Shown one piece after another: positions 1 through 6,891 of a DNA stretch of 58,057 nt. Below the pieces are notes generated by a model. The model searched no databases and had not been told where the DNA came from. It saw nothing but the letters and a program-made list of their open reading frames with translations. How positions within the stretch are numbered: the first letter of the stretch is position 1; each line of letters opens with the position of its first letter. The stretch is from the NCBI RefSeq assembly GCF_009604385.1, contig NZ_WEGJ01000043.1:1-58057 (forward strand), read 5' to 3'. The stretch is from Streptomyces smaragdinus. GTDB taxonomy: Bacteria; Actinomycetota; Actinomycetes; Streptomycetales; Streptomycetaceae. The position numbers were made by a program, and so were the translations under genes.

Positions 1-127
1 AGACGTCCTCGATCGGCATCAGGAACGGCTTGTCGACGTCACGCTCAGGCTGCGGGATGGACTCGTCCACGGCCGCCATCAGGTCCAGGACCGTCTGGCC
101 CCACTCCTTGTCGCCCTCGAGCGCCTT
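1..127 (-). CDS. tuf: Elongation factor Tu, internal fragment
   Basis: The minus strand reads 42 codons of EF-Tu, including the stretches ALEGDKEWGQ and PQPERDVDKPFLMPIEDV. In the family this spans the end of the GTPase domain and the start of domain 2. EF-Tu delivers aminoacyl-tRNA to the ribosome. The piece runs off the left edge of the window, and its upstream part is replaced at position 128 by an unrelated gene on the other strand, so no complete gene is present here. Identity is certain from the sequence. Whether this is a real chromosomal arrangement or a chimeric contig end cannot be told from the window. Confidence 0.9.
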
Positions 128-532
128 ATGGCTGCTGCGGTGGAGGAGAGTGCGGTGCGGTTTGCGGCGTCCGGCAGGCCGCCGTTGAACACCACGCTGG
201 CGGTGGTGGCGACGGATGCGGTGCTCGGGCCCGCGCAGGCGCAGAAGCTGGCGGGGACCGCGCACGACGGGCTGGCGCGGGCCATTCGGCCGGTGCATCT
301 GCTGTCGGACGGGGACACCGTGTTCGCGCTGGCCACCGGGGAGCGGGCGCTGGTGGCGGAGGGGGCGGATGCGGCGTTCTCCGTTCACCTCGAGGCGGGG
401 GCACTGAACGAGGTCCTCGCTGCCGGGGCGGATGTGCTGACGCGGTCGGTGGTGCGGGCGGTGCTGGCGGCGGAGGGGGTGGATACGCCGGGTGGCGTGT
501 TCCCGTCGTATCGGGAGCTGTACGGGGGGTGA
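128..532 (+). CDS. P1 family (S58/DmpA-like) peptidase, C-terminal fragment
   Basis: About 134 residues correspond to the C-terminal part of the P1/S58 aminopeptidase family, self-cleaving N-terminal nucleophile hydrolases. The recognisable stretches are NTTLAVVATDA, AHDGLARAIRPVH and GDTVFALATG. The reading frame opens exactly where the EF-Tu sequence ends, with no ribosome site or promoter, so the visible ATG is internal and the N-terminal two thirds are missing. The 3' end (PSYRELYGG, stop) is intact. Family assignment is from remembered motifs. The truncation is seen directly. Confidence 0.75.
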   Translation: MAAAVEESAVRFAASGRPPLNTTLAVVATDAVLGPAQAQKLAGTAHDGLARAIRPVHLLSDGDTVFALATGERALVAEGADAAFSVHLEAGALNEVLAAGADVLTRSVVRAVLAAEGVDTPGGVFPSYRELYGG

Positions 533-664
533 GGGGGATCGTGACGGGTGCGGGAGCCGGGGCCTGAGCGGGAGTGCGGGATCCGAGTGGGGTCGGGGGC
601 GGGTGCGGGGGTCGGGGCACGAGCGGGATCCGGGGCGAATCGGGCGGGCCGGTAGGCTGGACGT
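533..664. other. G-rich intergenic spacer with leaderless promoter
   Basis: The plus strand here is a run of G-tracts separated by short GTGC, GATCC and GAGC pieces, with imperfect copies of GAGCGGGATCCG. It ends in a -10-like TAGGCT (653-658) only 6 nt before the ATG at 665, the spacing expected of a leaderless mRNA. The many G-tracts could form G-quadruplexes, but this is inference. Confidence 0.5.
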
Positions 665-829
665 ATGAGCGACGCCGCCAAGAATCCGCTGGTCTTCGAC
701 GATCCCCTGACCCGGACGTCGTCCGACGACACCGACGAGGGCTGGGGCGAGCGGCCGGCGTCCACCGGGAACAGCGCGGCCGATCTGGCCCGCTTCCTGG
801 ACGAGAAGCCGCCGCATCACGTCGACTGA
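665..829 (+). CDS. Small conserved hypothetical protein (54 aa)
   Basis: A short acidic protein beginning MSDAAKNPLVFDDPLT and ending in PPHHVD. It is rich in Asp and Ser, with no membrane segment or signal peptide. Coding potential is supported by strong GC bias at third positions and by a TAGGCT -10 box 6 nt upstream of the ATG, which suggests leaderless translation. I recall small proteins of this shape in many Streptomyces genomes but cannot assign a role. It is followed 69 bp later by the phosphatase gene and could be co-transcribed with it. Confidence 0.6.
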   Translation: MSDAAKNPLVFDDPLTRTSSDDTDEGWGERPASTGNSAADLARFLDEKPPHHVD

Positions 830-898
830 CGGACATCCTCCCTCCGGCAGGAACTCACCGGCGACGCCCATGCGTTGGGGGTCTCGGGGAGGGACGCC

Positions 899-1411
899 GT
901 GAAGAGAATCCGACGCAGCCGGAGCGTGCCCGGACCGGAATCGCCGTGGGACGAGATCATCCCCGGACTATGGATGGGCGGCCAGTACTGGACGGACGCG
1001 CTGGGCGAGCTGCAGCCCGTGGTCGCGGACCGGGAGTTCGACCTGGTGATGAGTCTGGCCTCGGGACAGGGGTACGGGCCCGCGGCCGGGGTGGAGCATC
1101 ATGCGGTGGAGATGCCCGACGATCTGCTCACCGCGGAGCAGATCGATCAGGTGATGGAGCTGGGGCGGGTCGCTGCGGCCGCGCAGCGGGCGGGGCGGCT
1201 CGTGCTCGTGCGTTGTCACTCGGGGTACAACCGGTCGGGGCTGGTCATCGCGCAGGCGATGGTGGGGCTGGGGTATGAGCCGGGGGCCGCGATCTCGATG
1301 ATCCGTCAGCGGCGGTCGCCGTGGGCGCTGAACAATCACTACTTCGTGCAGTACCTCGATACGGGACTCGCGATCGCGCGGGAGCTGAGTGCGCTCGGGG
1401 AGCCGGCGTAG
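899..1411 (+). CDS. Dual-specificity/tyrosine phosphatase family protein
   Basis: 170 residues with the cysteine phosphatase signature CX5R at C106-R112 (CHSGYNR followed by SG), and a likely general-acid Asp in the MPDD loop near residue 74. The N-terminal motif IIPGLWMGGQ is typical of small dual-specificity phosphatases, where it forms the first strand and turn. It should hydrolyse phosphate esters on proteins or small molecules in the cytoplasm. The GTG at 899 is chosen because GGGGAGGG lies 6 nt upstream. A TTG at 875 in the same frame would add 8 residues but lacks such a site. The substrate is unknown. Confidence 0.8.
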   Translation: MKRIRRSRSVPGPESPWDEIIPGLWMGGQYWTDALGELQPVVADREFDLVMSLASGQGYGPAAGVEHHAVEMPDDLLTAEQIDQVMELGRVAAAAQRAGRLVLVRCHSGYNRSGLVIAQAMVGLGYEPGAAISMIRQRRSPWALNNHYFVQYLDTGLAIARELSALGEPA

Positions 1412-1500
1412 GCCGGCTGCCTTCTCCGGGAGCCCCGCGGACTGCGGCTCCGGCTGCGGCTGCGGCTGCGTGAGGTTTCTCCGGGGGCTGCCCCCGGGCG

Positions 1501-1908
1501 TCAGCGGCTCGGTTTGCGGGTGGGGGCGGTGCCCGTTTCGCCGCGGAGGCGTTCGAGGTCGCGGCGGTCGCGTTTTGTGGGGCGGCCGGCGCCTCGGTCG
1601 CGGACGGCGATCACGGGGATCTCCGCGCGGGGCGGGGGCGGGGGTGAGTGGTCGACGTAGCACTCTGCGGCGACGGTGGGGCCGACGCGTTTGCGGATGA
1701 CCCGCGAGACGACGACCTTGCGCTCGCGGCCGGCATGGAAGACGCGGACCTCGTCGCCGGGTTTCACGGGCTGGGCGGGCTTGACGCGTTCGCCGTTGAC
1801 CTTGACGTGGCCTGCTCGGCAGGCGGTCGAGGCCATCGCGCGGGTCTTGGTCAGACGGACGGCCCATACCCAGGCGTCTACTCGTGCGGTGGCTGCGCCT
1901 TCGGTCAT
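1501..1908 (-). CDS. S4-domain RNA-binding protein (Hsp15/HslR-like)
   Basis: 135 residues. An S4 domain occupies about residues 8-60 (RVDAWVWAVRLTKTRA, then CRAGHVKVNGERVKP), followed by a basic C-terminal tail (RPTKRDRRDLERLR). In E. coli the Hsp15 family binds free 50S subunits that carry nascent tRNA and helps rescue stalled ribosomes. The ATG at 1908 is placed just before the conserved domain; longer in-frame starts only add Pro/Arg-rich repeat-derived sequence. It converges with the phosphatase gene and borders the repeat block at 2.0-2.5 kb. Confidence 0.85.
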   Translation of the reverse strand: MTEGAATARVDAWVWAVRLTKTRAMASTACRAGHVKVNGERVKPAQPVKPGDEVRVFHAGRERKVVVSRVIRKRVGPTVAAECYVDHSPPPPPRAEIPVIAVRDRGAGRPTKRDRRDLERLRGETGTAPTRKPSR

Positions 1909-2007
1909 GGGGTCGATGGTAGTCCGGCCCCGCTCGGGGGCCGAGGGGATTGCACGGTGGGGCTCCCCCCTGCCCCGCCTCGGGGCGCCGCCCCCGGCCC
2001 CCGTCGT

Positions 2008-2131
2008 CGGCGCTGCGCGCCTCGGCCTCAAGCGCCGGCCGGGCTAGGAACGGATCCTGTTTCGTCCCTGGCCTGCAGCCGGGCAGAGCCGGCGCTGCGC
2101 GCCTTGGCCTCAAACGCCGGCCGGGCTGGGA
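2008..2131 (+). repeat. Two copies of a palindromic intergenic repeat (forward orientation)
   Basis: Two near-identical units, at about 2008-2046 and 2088-2131, share the core GGCGCTGCGCGCCT followed by TGGCCTCAA or CGGCCTCAA and GCCGGCCGGGCT. Each has internal dyads (GCGCTGCGCGC and GCCGGCCGG). They point opposite to the four copies further right. Confidence 0.85.
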
Positions 2132-2159
2132 GTGGCTTGCGTTTCATCGTCGGCGCTCT

Positions 2160-2250
2160 TCGCCATCCAGTCCGACCGCAGGCCGATCGCGAAGCGTAAG
2201 CACCAGTTCCAGCCCAACCGCAGGCCGATCGCCAAACACGAGCACCATTC
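2160..2250. repeat. Short degenerate tandem with CCGCAGGCCGATCGC core
   Basis: Two roughly 43-bp units (starting near 2168 and 2211) share CAGCCC or CAGTCC, then GACCGCAGGCCGATCGC and an AGCACCA tail. They lie between the forward and reverse families of the larger repeat. The second runs into the first reverse copy at 2251. Confidence 0.6.
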
Positions 2251-2540
2251 CAGCCCGACCGGCGCTTGAGGCCACGGCGCGCAGCGCCAGCACTGCCTGG
2301 CCGCAGGCCGAGAGCGGGACACGAGTCCCACCCCCAGCCCGGCCGGCGCTTGAGGCCGAGGCGCGCAGCGCCAGCACTGCCTGGCCGCAGGCCGAGAGCG
2401 GGACACGAGTCCCACCCCCAGCCCGGCCGGCGCTTGAGGCCAAGGCGCGCAGCGCCGACTGCCCGGCCGCAGGCCAAGGACGAAACAGGATCCGTTCCCA
2501 GCCCGGCCGGCGCTTGAGGCCGAGGCGCGCAGCGCCGACG
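2250..2540 (-). repeat. Four copies of the same repeat in reverse orientation, with an 84-bp tandem
   Basis: Copies at about 2251, 2336, 2420 and 2499 share GCCGGCGCTTGAGGCC followed by GAGGCGCGCAGCGCC or a close variant. Positions 2291-2374 and 2375-2458 are an almost exact 84-bp tandem duplication that includes one repeat plus the linker TGGCCGCAGGCCGAGAGCGG. The units face the two forward copies at 2.0-2.13 kb, so the block could fold into large cruciforms. Confidence 0.85.
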
Positions 2541-2581
2541 GCGGGGGTCCGGGGGCGGAGCCCCCGAACCGTCCGCCCCCG

Positions 2582-3013
2582 TCAGGGGAGCAGCGTCGCC
2601 GTGAGGGTGATGTTCTTGACCCCCGCGAGGGCCTGACTCACGGGGCAGTTCGCCTTCGCGTCCGCCGCCGCCGCCTGGAAGTCCTCCTCCGAGAGGCCCG
2701 GGACCTTCGCCGACACCGTCAGCGCGATCCCCGTGATCCCCTCGCCCGGCTGGAACGTGACGTCCGCCTGCGTGTCCACCGTCTCCACCGTGTAGCCCTT
2801 GCCGGCGAGGCCGTGGCTGAACGCCATCGAGTAGCACGACGAGTGAGCCGCCGCGATCAGCTCCTCCGGCGACGTCTTCCCGCCCGGCTCCGCCGACCGC
2901 GCCGGCCAGCTGACGTCGTACGTGCCGACCTTTGAGGACTCCAGGGCGACCGTGCCCTTGCCCTCGAGAAGGTTGCCTTCCCAGTGCGTCTTCGCGGTAC
3001 GCGTGGTTGCCAT
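2582..3013 (-). CDS. OsmC/Ohr family peroxiredoxin
   Basis: 143 residues with the two reactive cysteines of the family: C60 in AAHSSCYSM and C123 in ANCPVSQAL. R39 and E50/E51 fall where the catalytic Arg and its Glu partner sit. These proteins reduce organic or inorganic hydroperoxides in the cytoplasm using a thiol cofactor. The start ATG at 3013 is preceded by GGAGGCTCTG (TACCGGAGGCTCTG on the minus strand), a good ribosome site. Length is normal for the family. It is divergent from the TetR gene. Confidence 0.92.
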   Translation of the reverse strand: MATTRTAKTHWEGNLLEGKGTVALESSKVGTYDVSWPARSAEPGGKTSPEELIAAAHSSCYSMAFSHGLAGKGYTVETVDTQADVTFQPGEGITGIALTVSAKVPGLSEEDFQAAAADAKANCPVSQALAGVKNITLTATLLP

Positions 3014-3150
3014 CAGAGCCTCCGGTAGGGAAACGAGTGATATGCGCTGTACGCACTCAAGCTATCGCCCTCCGTGGACCCACCCCCCGCCGGGCCCCCC
3101 GAACCGCGTGACTCACGTCACTCGGACGCCCGGAAATATCCGGGGACCCT

Positions 3151-3186
3151 TTCCCCGTTTAGACCCTCGTACGGCGAAACGGGGAA
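3151..3186. promoter_or_regulatory. Candidate TetR operator (10-bp inverted repeat)
   Basis: TTCCCCGTTT (3151-3160) and AAACGGGGAA (3177-3186) are perfect inverted arms with a 16-nt centre that itself contains CGTACG. The site sits 39-74 bp upstream of the TetR start. Autoregulation by the adjacent TetR protein is inferred from position and symmetry. Confidence 0.55.
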
Positions 3187-3224
3187 CGACTCCCCGGATC
3201 GCGAACGGAGAAGGGACGGCCCCG

Positions 3225-3866
3225 ATGATCGGCACCCAGCGCCACCTCCGCGCCGACGCCGAGCGCAACCGCGCCCGGATCGTCGACGCGGCGCGGACCG
3301 CGTTCGTCGAGCACGGCGCCGACGTCTCCATGGACGAGATCGCCCGCCGCGCCGGCGTCGGCAACGCGACGGTCTACCGCCACTTCAGCGACCGCCGGGA
3401 CCTGATCCACCAGGTCACCCTCTCCTCCATGGACCACATCGCCGACGAGGCGGAGACGGCCCTGGCCGAGGAGGCGGACCCGTTCGACGCCCTGCGGCGC
3501 TTCGTGCACCGCGCGGCCGACGAGCGGATCAGCTCCCTGTGTCCGCTGCTCTCCGGCGGCTTCGACAAGACCGCCCCGGACGTCCTCGCCACCCGCGACC
3601 GGCTGAACTCCGCCATCGAACACATCATGGACGCCGCCCGCACGGCCGGCCGCCTGCGCGCCGACATCGCCGTCGGCGACCTGATGGTGGCCGTGACCCA
3701 GCTGTCCCGGCCCCTGCCCGGCACCGGCTGCGTCGACTTCGACCGGTACGTCCACCGACACCTCCAGCTCTTCCTCGACGGCCTCGAGACCCCCGCACGG
3801 TCCGAGCTGCCCGGCAAGGCCGCGACGCTCGAGGACCTGGCTCCGCAACGGTGCGAGCCCATGTAA
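3225..3866 (+). CDS. TetR family transcriptional repressor, probable regulator of the MFS gene
   Basis: 213 residues. An N-terminal TetR DNA-binding domain contains the helix-turn-helix DVSMDEIARRAGVGNATVYRHF at about residues 33-55 (quoted in parts: MDEIARRAGVG then NATVYRHF). The C-terminal half (FVHRAADERISSLCPLLS and onward) is of the kind that binds small hydrophobic ligands. The ATG at 3225 follows GGAGAAGGGA. The MFS exporter starts 66 bp downstream on the same strand, the usual arrangement for a drug-responsive repressor and its pump. The ligand is unknown. Confidence 0.88.
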   Translation: MIGTQRHLRADAERNRARIVDAARTAFVEHGADVSMDEIARRAGVGNATVYRHFSDRRDLIHQVTLSSMDHIADEAETALAEEADPFDALRRFVHRAADERISSLCPLLSGGFDKTAPDVLATRDRLNSAIEHIMDAARTAGRLRADIAVGDLMVAVTQLSRPLPGTGCVDFDRYVHRHLQLFLDGLETPARSELPGKAATLEDLAPQRCEPM

Positions 3867-3932
3867 CGAGCGTCAAAAAAGCACCACAAACGCCCGAAAA
3901 CAACACCCTGCACCCAGTGAGGTAGCACCCGT

Positions 3933-5477
3933 ATGTCCTCAGCCCTGCCCGAGGCTGCCCTCAAGCAGCCCGATCCGACCCGCTGGAAGGCCCTGGCGTT
4001 CATCGCCGTGGCCCAGCTGATGGTCGTCCTCGACGCGACCATCGTGAACATCGCCCTGCCCACCGCCCAGACGGACCTCGGCATCTCCGACGGCAACCGC
4101 CAGTGGGTCATCACCGCGTACGCCCTGGCCTTCGGCGGTCTGCTGCTCTTCGGCGGCCGCATCGCCGACATCTGGGGCCGCAAGCGCACGTTCATCACCG
4201 GCCTCATCGGCTTCGCCGGCGCCTCCGCGCTGGGCGGCGCCGCCACCGGCCAGGAAATGCTGTTCGCCTCCCGCGCCCTGCAGGGCGCGTTCGGCGCGCT
4301 GCTCGCCCCCGCCGCGCTGTCGCTGCTGGCCGTGCTCTTCACGGACGGCAAGGAGCGCGCGAAGGCGTTCGGCATCTACGGCGCCATCGCCGGCGGTGGC
4401 GGCGCGCTCGGCCTGATCCTGGGCGGCGCGCTGACCGAGTTCCTGAACTGGCGCTGGACGTTCTTCGTCAACATCCCCTTCGCCGTCGTCGCCGTCCTCG
4501 GCGCCCTGGCGTACATCAACGACCCGGCGGGCAGCCGCAACCGCTCCCCGCTCGACATCCCCGGCGTCATCCTGTCGACGACCGGTCTGGTCTCCCTCGT
4601 GTACGGGTTCACCCGCGCCGAGTCGCACGGCTGGAGCGACAGCATCACGGTGACGATGTTCGTCGCGTCCGTCGTGCTGCTGGCCTCGTTCGTCGGCTGG
4701 GAGTCCAAGGCCAAGGCCCCGCTGCTCCCGCTGCGGGTACTCGTCGACCGCAACCGCGGCGGTGTCTACCTCTCCCTCGGTCTCGCCGTCATCGCGATGT
4801 TCGGCCTGTTCCTCTTCCTCACCTTCTATCTGCAGGTGGTGAAGGAGTTCAGCGCGCTGAAGACCGGCTTCGCCTTCCTGCCGATGATCGTCGGCATGAT
4901 CACGGGCTCCACCCAGATCGGCGCCCGCCTGATGCTGCGGCTCCCGGCGCGCGCGCTGATGGCGCCCGGGTTCCTGACCGCGGCGGCCGGCATGCTGGTG
5001 CTGTCGCAGATCTCGGTCGACAGCTCGTACTGGGGGCTGCTGGCGCCCGGCATGCTGCTGATGGGCCTCGGTATGGGTACGGCGTTCATGCCGGCGATGT
5101 CCCTGGCCACGTACGGCGTCGAGACGCGTGACGCCGGTGTCGCCTCCGCGATGGTCAACACCTCGCAGCAGGTCGGCGGCGCCATCGGTACGGCGCTGCT
5201 GAACACCATCGCCGCCTCGGCCACCACCTCCTGGGTGACCTCGCACGGCAGCGAGGCGGGGACGCTGGGCAAGCAGGCCTTCGCGAACGCCGCCGCCGTG
5301 CACGGCTACTCGACGGCGATCTGGTGGGCGGTCGGCATCCTGGTGGTCTCCGCGACCATCGCGTTCACCTTCGTCAACGCCGGGCGGCCCGGCGGCGGCC
5401 GTTCCACCGTCGCCACCGCGGGCGGCAAGGCCGACGCGGAGGAGCAGGCGGACGCCCCGCTGGTGGCCATGCACTGA
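3933..5477 (+). CDS. DHA2-type MFS drug exporter (EmrB/QacA-like, 14 TM)
   Basis: 514 residues, the size and hydrophobicity pattern of the 14-helix DHA2 family of proton antiporters. Family motifs are visible: LDATIVNIALPTAQ in the first helix with its Asp, motif A-like GGRIADIWGRKR, and a glycine-rich motif C region (GGGGALGLILGGALTE) typical of exporters. The protein would pump hydrophobic compounds out across the membrane. It follows the TetR gene by 66 bp, with GTGAGGTAG as ribosome site. It ends at a strong hairpin terminator. The short charged tail after residue 480 is ordinary. Confidence 0.92.
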   Translation: MSSALPEAALKQPDPTRWKALAFIAVAQLMVVLDATIVNIALPTAQTDLGISDGNRQWVITAYALAFGGLLLFGGRIADIWGRKRTFITGLIGFAGASALGGAATGQEMLFASRALQGAFGALLAPAALSLLAVLFTDGKERAKAFGIYGAIAGGGGALGLILGGALTEFLNWRWTFFVNIPFAVVAVLGALAYINDPAGSRNRSPLDIPGVILSTTGLVSLVYGFTRAESHGWSDSITVTMFVASVVLLASFVGWESKAKAPLLPLRVLVDRNRGGVYLSLGLAVIAMFGLFLFLTFYLQVVKEFSALKTGFAFLPMIVGMITGSTQIGARLMLRLPARALMAPGFLTAAAGMLVLSQISVDSSYWGLLAPGMLLMGLGMGTAFMPAMSLATYGVETRDAGVASAMVNTSQQVGGAIGTALLNTIAASATTSWVTSHGSEAGTLGKQAFANAAAVHGYSTAIWWAVGILVVSATIAFTFVNAGRPGGGRSTVATAGGKADAEEQADAPLVAMH

Positions 5478-5499
5478 CACCACCGGGCGCAGGGTTCAC

Positions 5500-5533
5500 G
5501 GGCCCCGTTCGTACTCCGGTACGGGCGGGGCCC
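5500..5533 (+). terminator. Hairpin terminator after the MFS gene
   Basis: GGGCCCCG (5500-5507) pairs with CGGGGCCC (5526-5533). Two T-G wobble pairs and CGTAC/GTACG extend the stem to 15 bp around a TCCG loop. It lies 23 bp after the MFS stop. No long T-run follows, as is common in high-GC actinobacteria. Confidence 0.75.
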
Positions 5534-5545
5534 TTCGCCTTCCGG

Positions 5546-5572
5546 TATGGTTGAGGTCTCAACATCAGGGAG
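5546..5572 (+). promoter_or_regulatory. -10 box overlapping a MarR-type palindrome, before the dioxygenase gene
   Basis: TATGGT (5546-5551) looks like a -10 element. It overlaps the palindrome GTTGAG-GT-CTCAAC (5550-5563), which is followed by a ribosome site CAGGGAG (5566-5572) and the ATG at 5579. A repressor on this site would block initiation. MarR-family proteins often use TTGA/TCAA dyads; no MarR gene is in the window, so the regulator is elsewhere. Confidence 0.55.
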
Positions 5573-5578
5573 CCGACC

Positions 5579-6349
5579 ATGCCCACCATGCCCGCGATCT
5601 ACCTCTCCCACGGCGCCCCGCCCCTGGCCGACGACCCCGTCTGGCCCGGCCAGCTCGCCGCCTGGTCCCGCGACCTCCCCCGCCCCTCGGCGATCCTCGT
5701 CGTCTCCGCGCACTGGGAGGAGGCCCCCCTCGCCATCGGCGCCACGACGACCGTGCCGCTGGTGTACGACTTCTGGGGCTTCCCCGAGCACTACTACTCC
5801 GTCCGCTACGAGGCCCCCGGCGCCCCCGCGCTCGCCGCCTCCGTACGGGCGCTGCTGCACGGCCCCGGCTCCGCGACGCAGGACATCCCCGACCGGGGGC
5901 TGGACCACGGCGCGTACGTACCCCTGGTCGAGATGTACCCCGACGCCGACATCCCCGTGCTCCAGATCTCCATGCCCACCCTGGACCCCGAGCGCCTGAT
6001 GGAGATCGGCCGCAAGCTGGCGCCGCTGCGGGACGAGGGCGTGCTGATCGTCGGCAGCGGCTTCTTCACGCACAACCTCGCCGCCCTCCGCCACGCGGGC
6101 CCCACCCCGCCGGCGTGGTCGACGGAGTTCGACGCGTGGGGCAGCGAGGCGCTCGCCGCCCGTGATCTGGACGCGCTGCTGGACTTCGAGCACAAGTCCC
6201 CCGCCGGGCGGCTCGCCCATCCGCGCACCGAGCACTTCGCGCCGCTGTTCGTCACCCTGGGGGCTGCGGAGGCGGAGCTGGACACGCAGCGGAGCGTGAT
6301 CGACGGGTTCTGGCTGGGGCTGGCGAAGCGGTCGATCCAGCTCGGGTAA
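5579..6349 (+). CDS. LigB/DODA-type extradiol ring-cleavage dioxygenase (YgiD-like)
   Basis: 256 residues, normal for the class III extradiol dioxygenase family that cleaves catechol-like rings using non-haem iron or zinc. Probable metal-binding histidines are H11 (LSHGAPP), H45 (SAHWEE) and H219 (RTEHFAPLF), with conserved H110 (LDHGAYVPL) and H165 (GFFTHNL) near the active site. It is cytoplasmic. The ATG at 5579 is preferred over an internal ATG at 5588 because of the CAGGGAG site. A MarR-like operator overlaps its promoter, so expression may respond to phenolics or oxidants; this is inference. Confidence 0.88.
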   Translation: MPTMPAIYLSHGAPPLADDPVWPGQLAAWSRDLPRPSAILVVSAHWEEAPLAIGATTTVPLVYDFWGFPEHYYSVRYEAPGAPALAASVRALLHGPGSATQDIPDRGLDHGAYVPLVEMYPDADIPVLQISMPTLDPERLMEIGRKLAPLRDEGVLIVGSGFFTHNLAALRHAGPTPPAWSTEFDAWGSEALAARDLDALLDFEHKSPAGRLAHPRTEHFAPLFVTLGAAEAELDTQRSVIDGFWLGLAKRSIQLG

Positions 6350-6378
6350 ACGATTCGCCCGGACGAACCCGCCCCGCC

Positions 6379-6384
6379 TAATGT
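6379..6384 (+). promoter_or_regulatory. -10 box of a leaderless promoter
   Basis: TAATGT lies 7 nt before the ATG at 6392, with no purine-rich ribosome site between. This spacing fits a transcript that begins at the start codon. Confidence 0.45.
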
Positions 6385-6391
6385 CGACACC

Positions 6392-6886
6392 ATGCACCCA
6401 CTGACCGAGCCCGAGATACGCGCGTCCTTCATCAACGTCTCCAAGGGCGAGGCCAAGCGGCTGGCCGTCCCCCGGGATCTCTCCGACCTCCCGTGGGACG
6501 ACCTCGACTTCCTGGGCTGGCGCGATCCGGGCGCCCCCGACCGCAGCTATCTGGTCGCCCACCACGAGGGCGCCCTGACGGGCATCGCGTTCCGCTTCCC
6601 CCGTATCCAGCGCGGCTTCCTCCAGCGCAACATGTGCACCCTCTGCCTCACCACCCACCCCGGCAACGGCGTGTCCCTCCTGACGGCCCGCAAGGTCGGC
6701 AAGTCGGGCCGCGACGGCAACTCGGCGGGCCTCCATCTCTGCACGGACCTGGCCTGCTCCCTCTACCTCCGCGGCAAGAAGACGGTCGGCCCCGACCGCC
6801 CCGAGGAGACGCTGACGCTGGACGAGAAGGTCGACCGGCTGACGGCCCGCCTGGCGGAGTTCGTGACGAAGCTCCACGAGGCGTGA
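6392..6886 (+). CDS. FBP-domain protein with C-terminal treble-clef zinc finger (EF-G-binding type)
   Basis: 164 residues. The C-terminal half carries C82xxC85 (MCTLC) and C117x4C122 (HLCTDLAC), the four-cysteine zinc site of the FBP_C family, related to the zinc finger of FusB-type EF-G-binding proteins. Around it are RGFLQRN and LRGKK(T/V), typical of this family. The role in actinobacteria is not established; binding to EF-G or the ribosome is inferred from the family. The promoter appears leaderless. The gene ends 5 bp before the epimerase start and is probably co-transcribed with it. Confidence 0.8.
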   Translation: MHPLTEPEIRASFINVSKGEAKRLAVPRDLSDLPWDDLDFLGWRDPGAPDRSYLVAHHEGALTGIAFRFPRIQRGFLQRNMCTLCLTTHPGNGVSLLTARKVGKSGRDGNSAGLHLCTDLACSLYLRGKKTVGPDRPEETLTLDEKVDRLTARLAEFVTKLHEA

Positions 6887-6891
6887 GGCGC

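Larger units (their letters stand above)
1909..2581. other. Gene-free spacer filled with GC-rich repeats
   Basis: No credible gene is present. The long open frames on both strands arise from skewed codon composition and repeat translation (for example repeated RPRRAAP or AGRAG). The contents are the repeats listed separately between 2008 and 2540. Confidence 0.75.

Noticed and set aside
2250..2540. A CRISPR array with 84-bp spacing
   Set aside because: The linkers between repeats are themselves nearly identical, so this is tandem duplication, not spacer acquisition. No cas gene is present.
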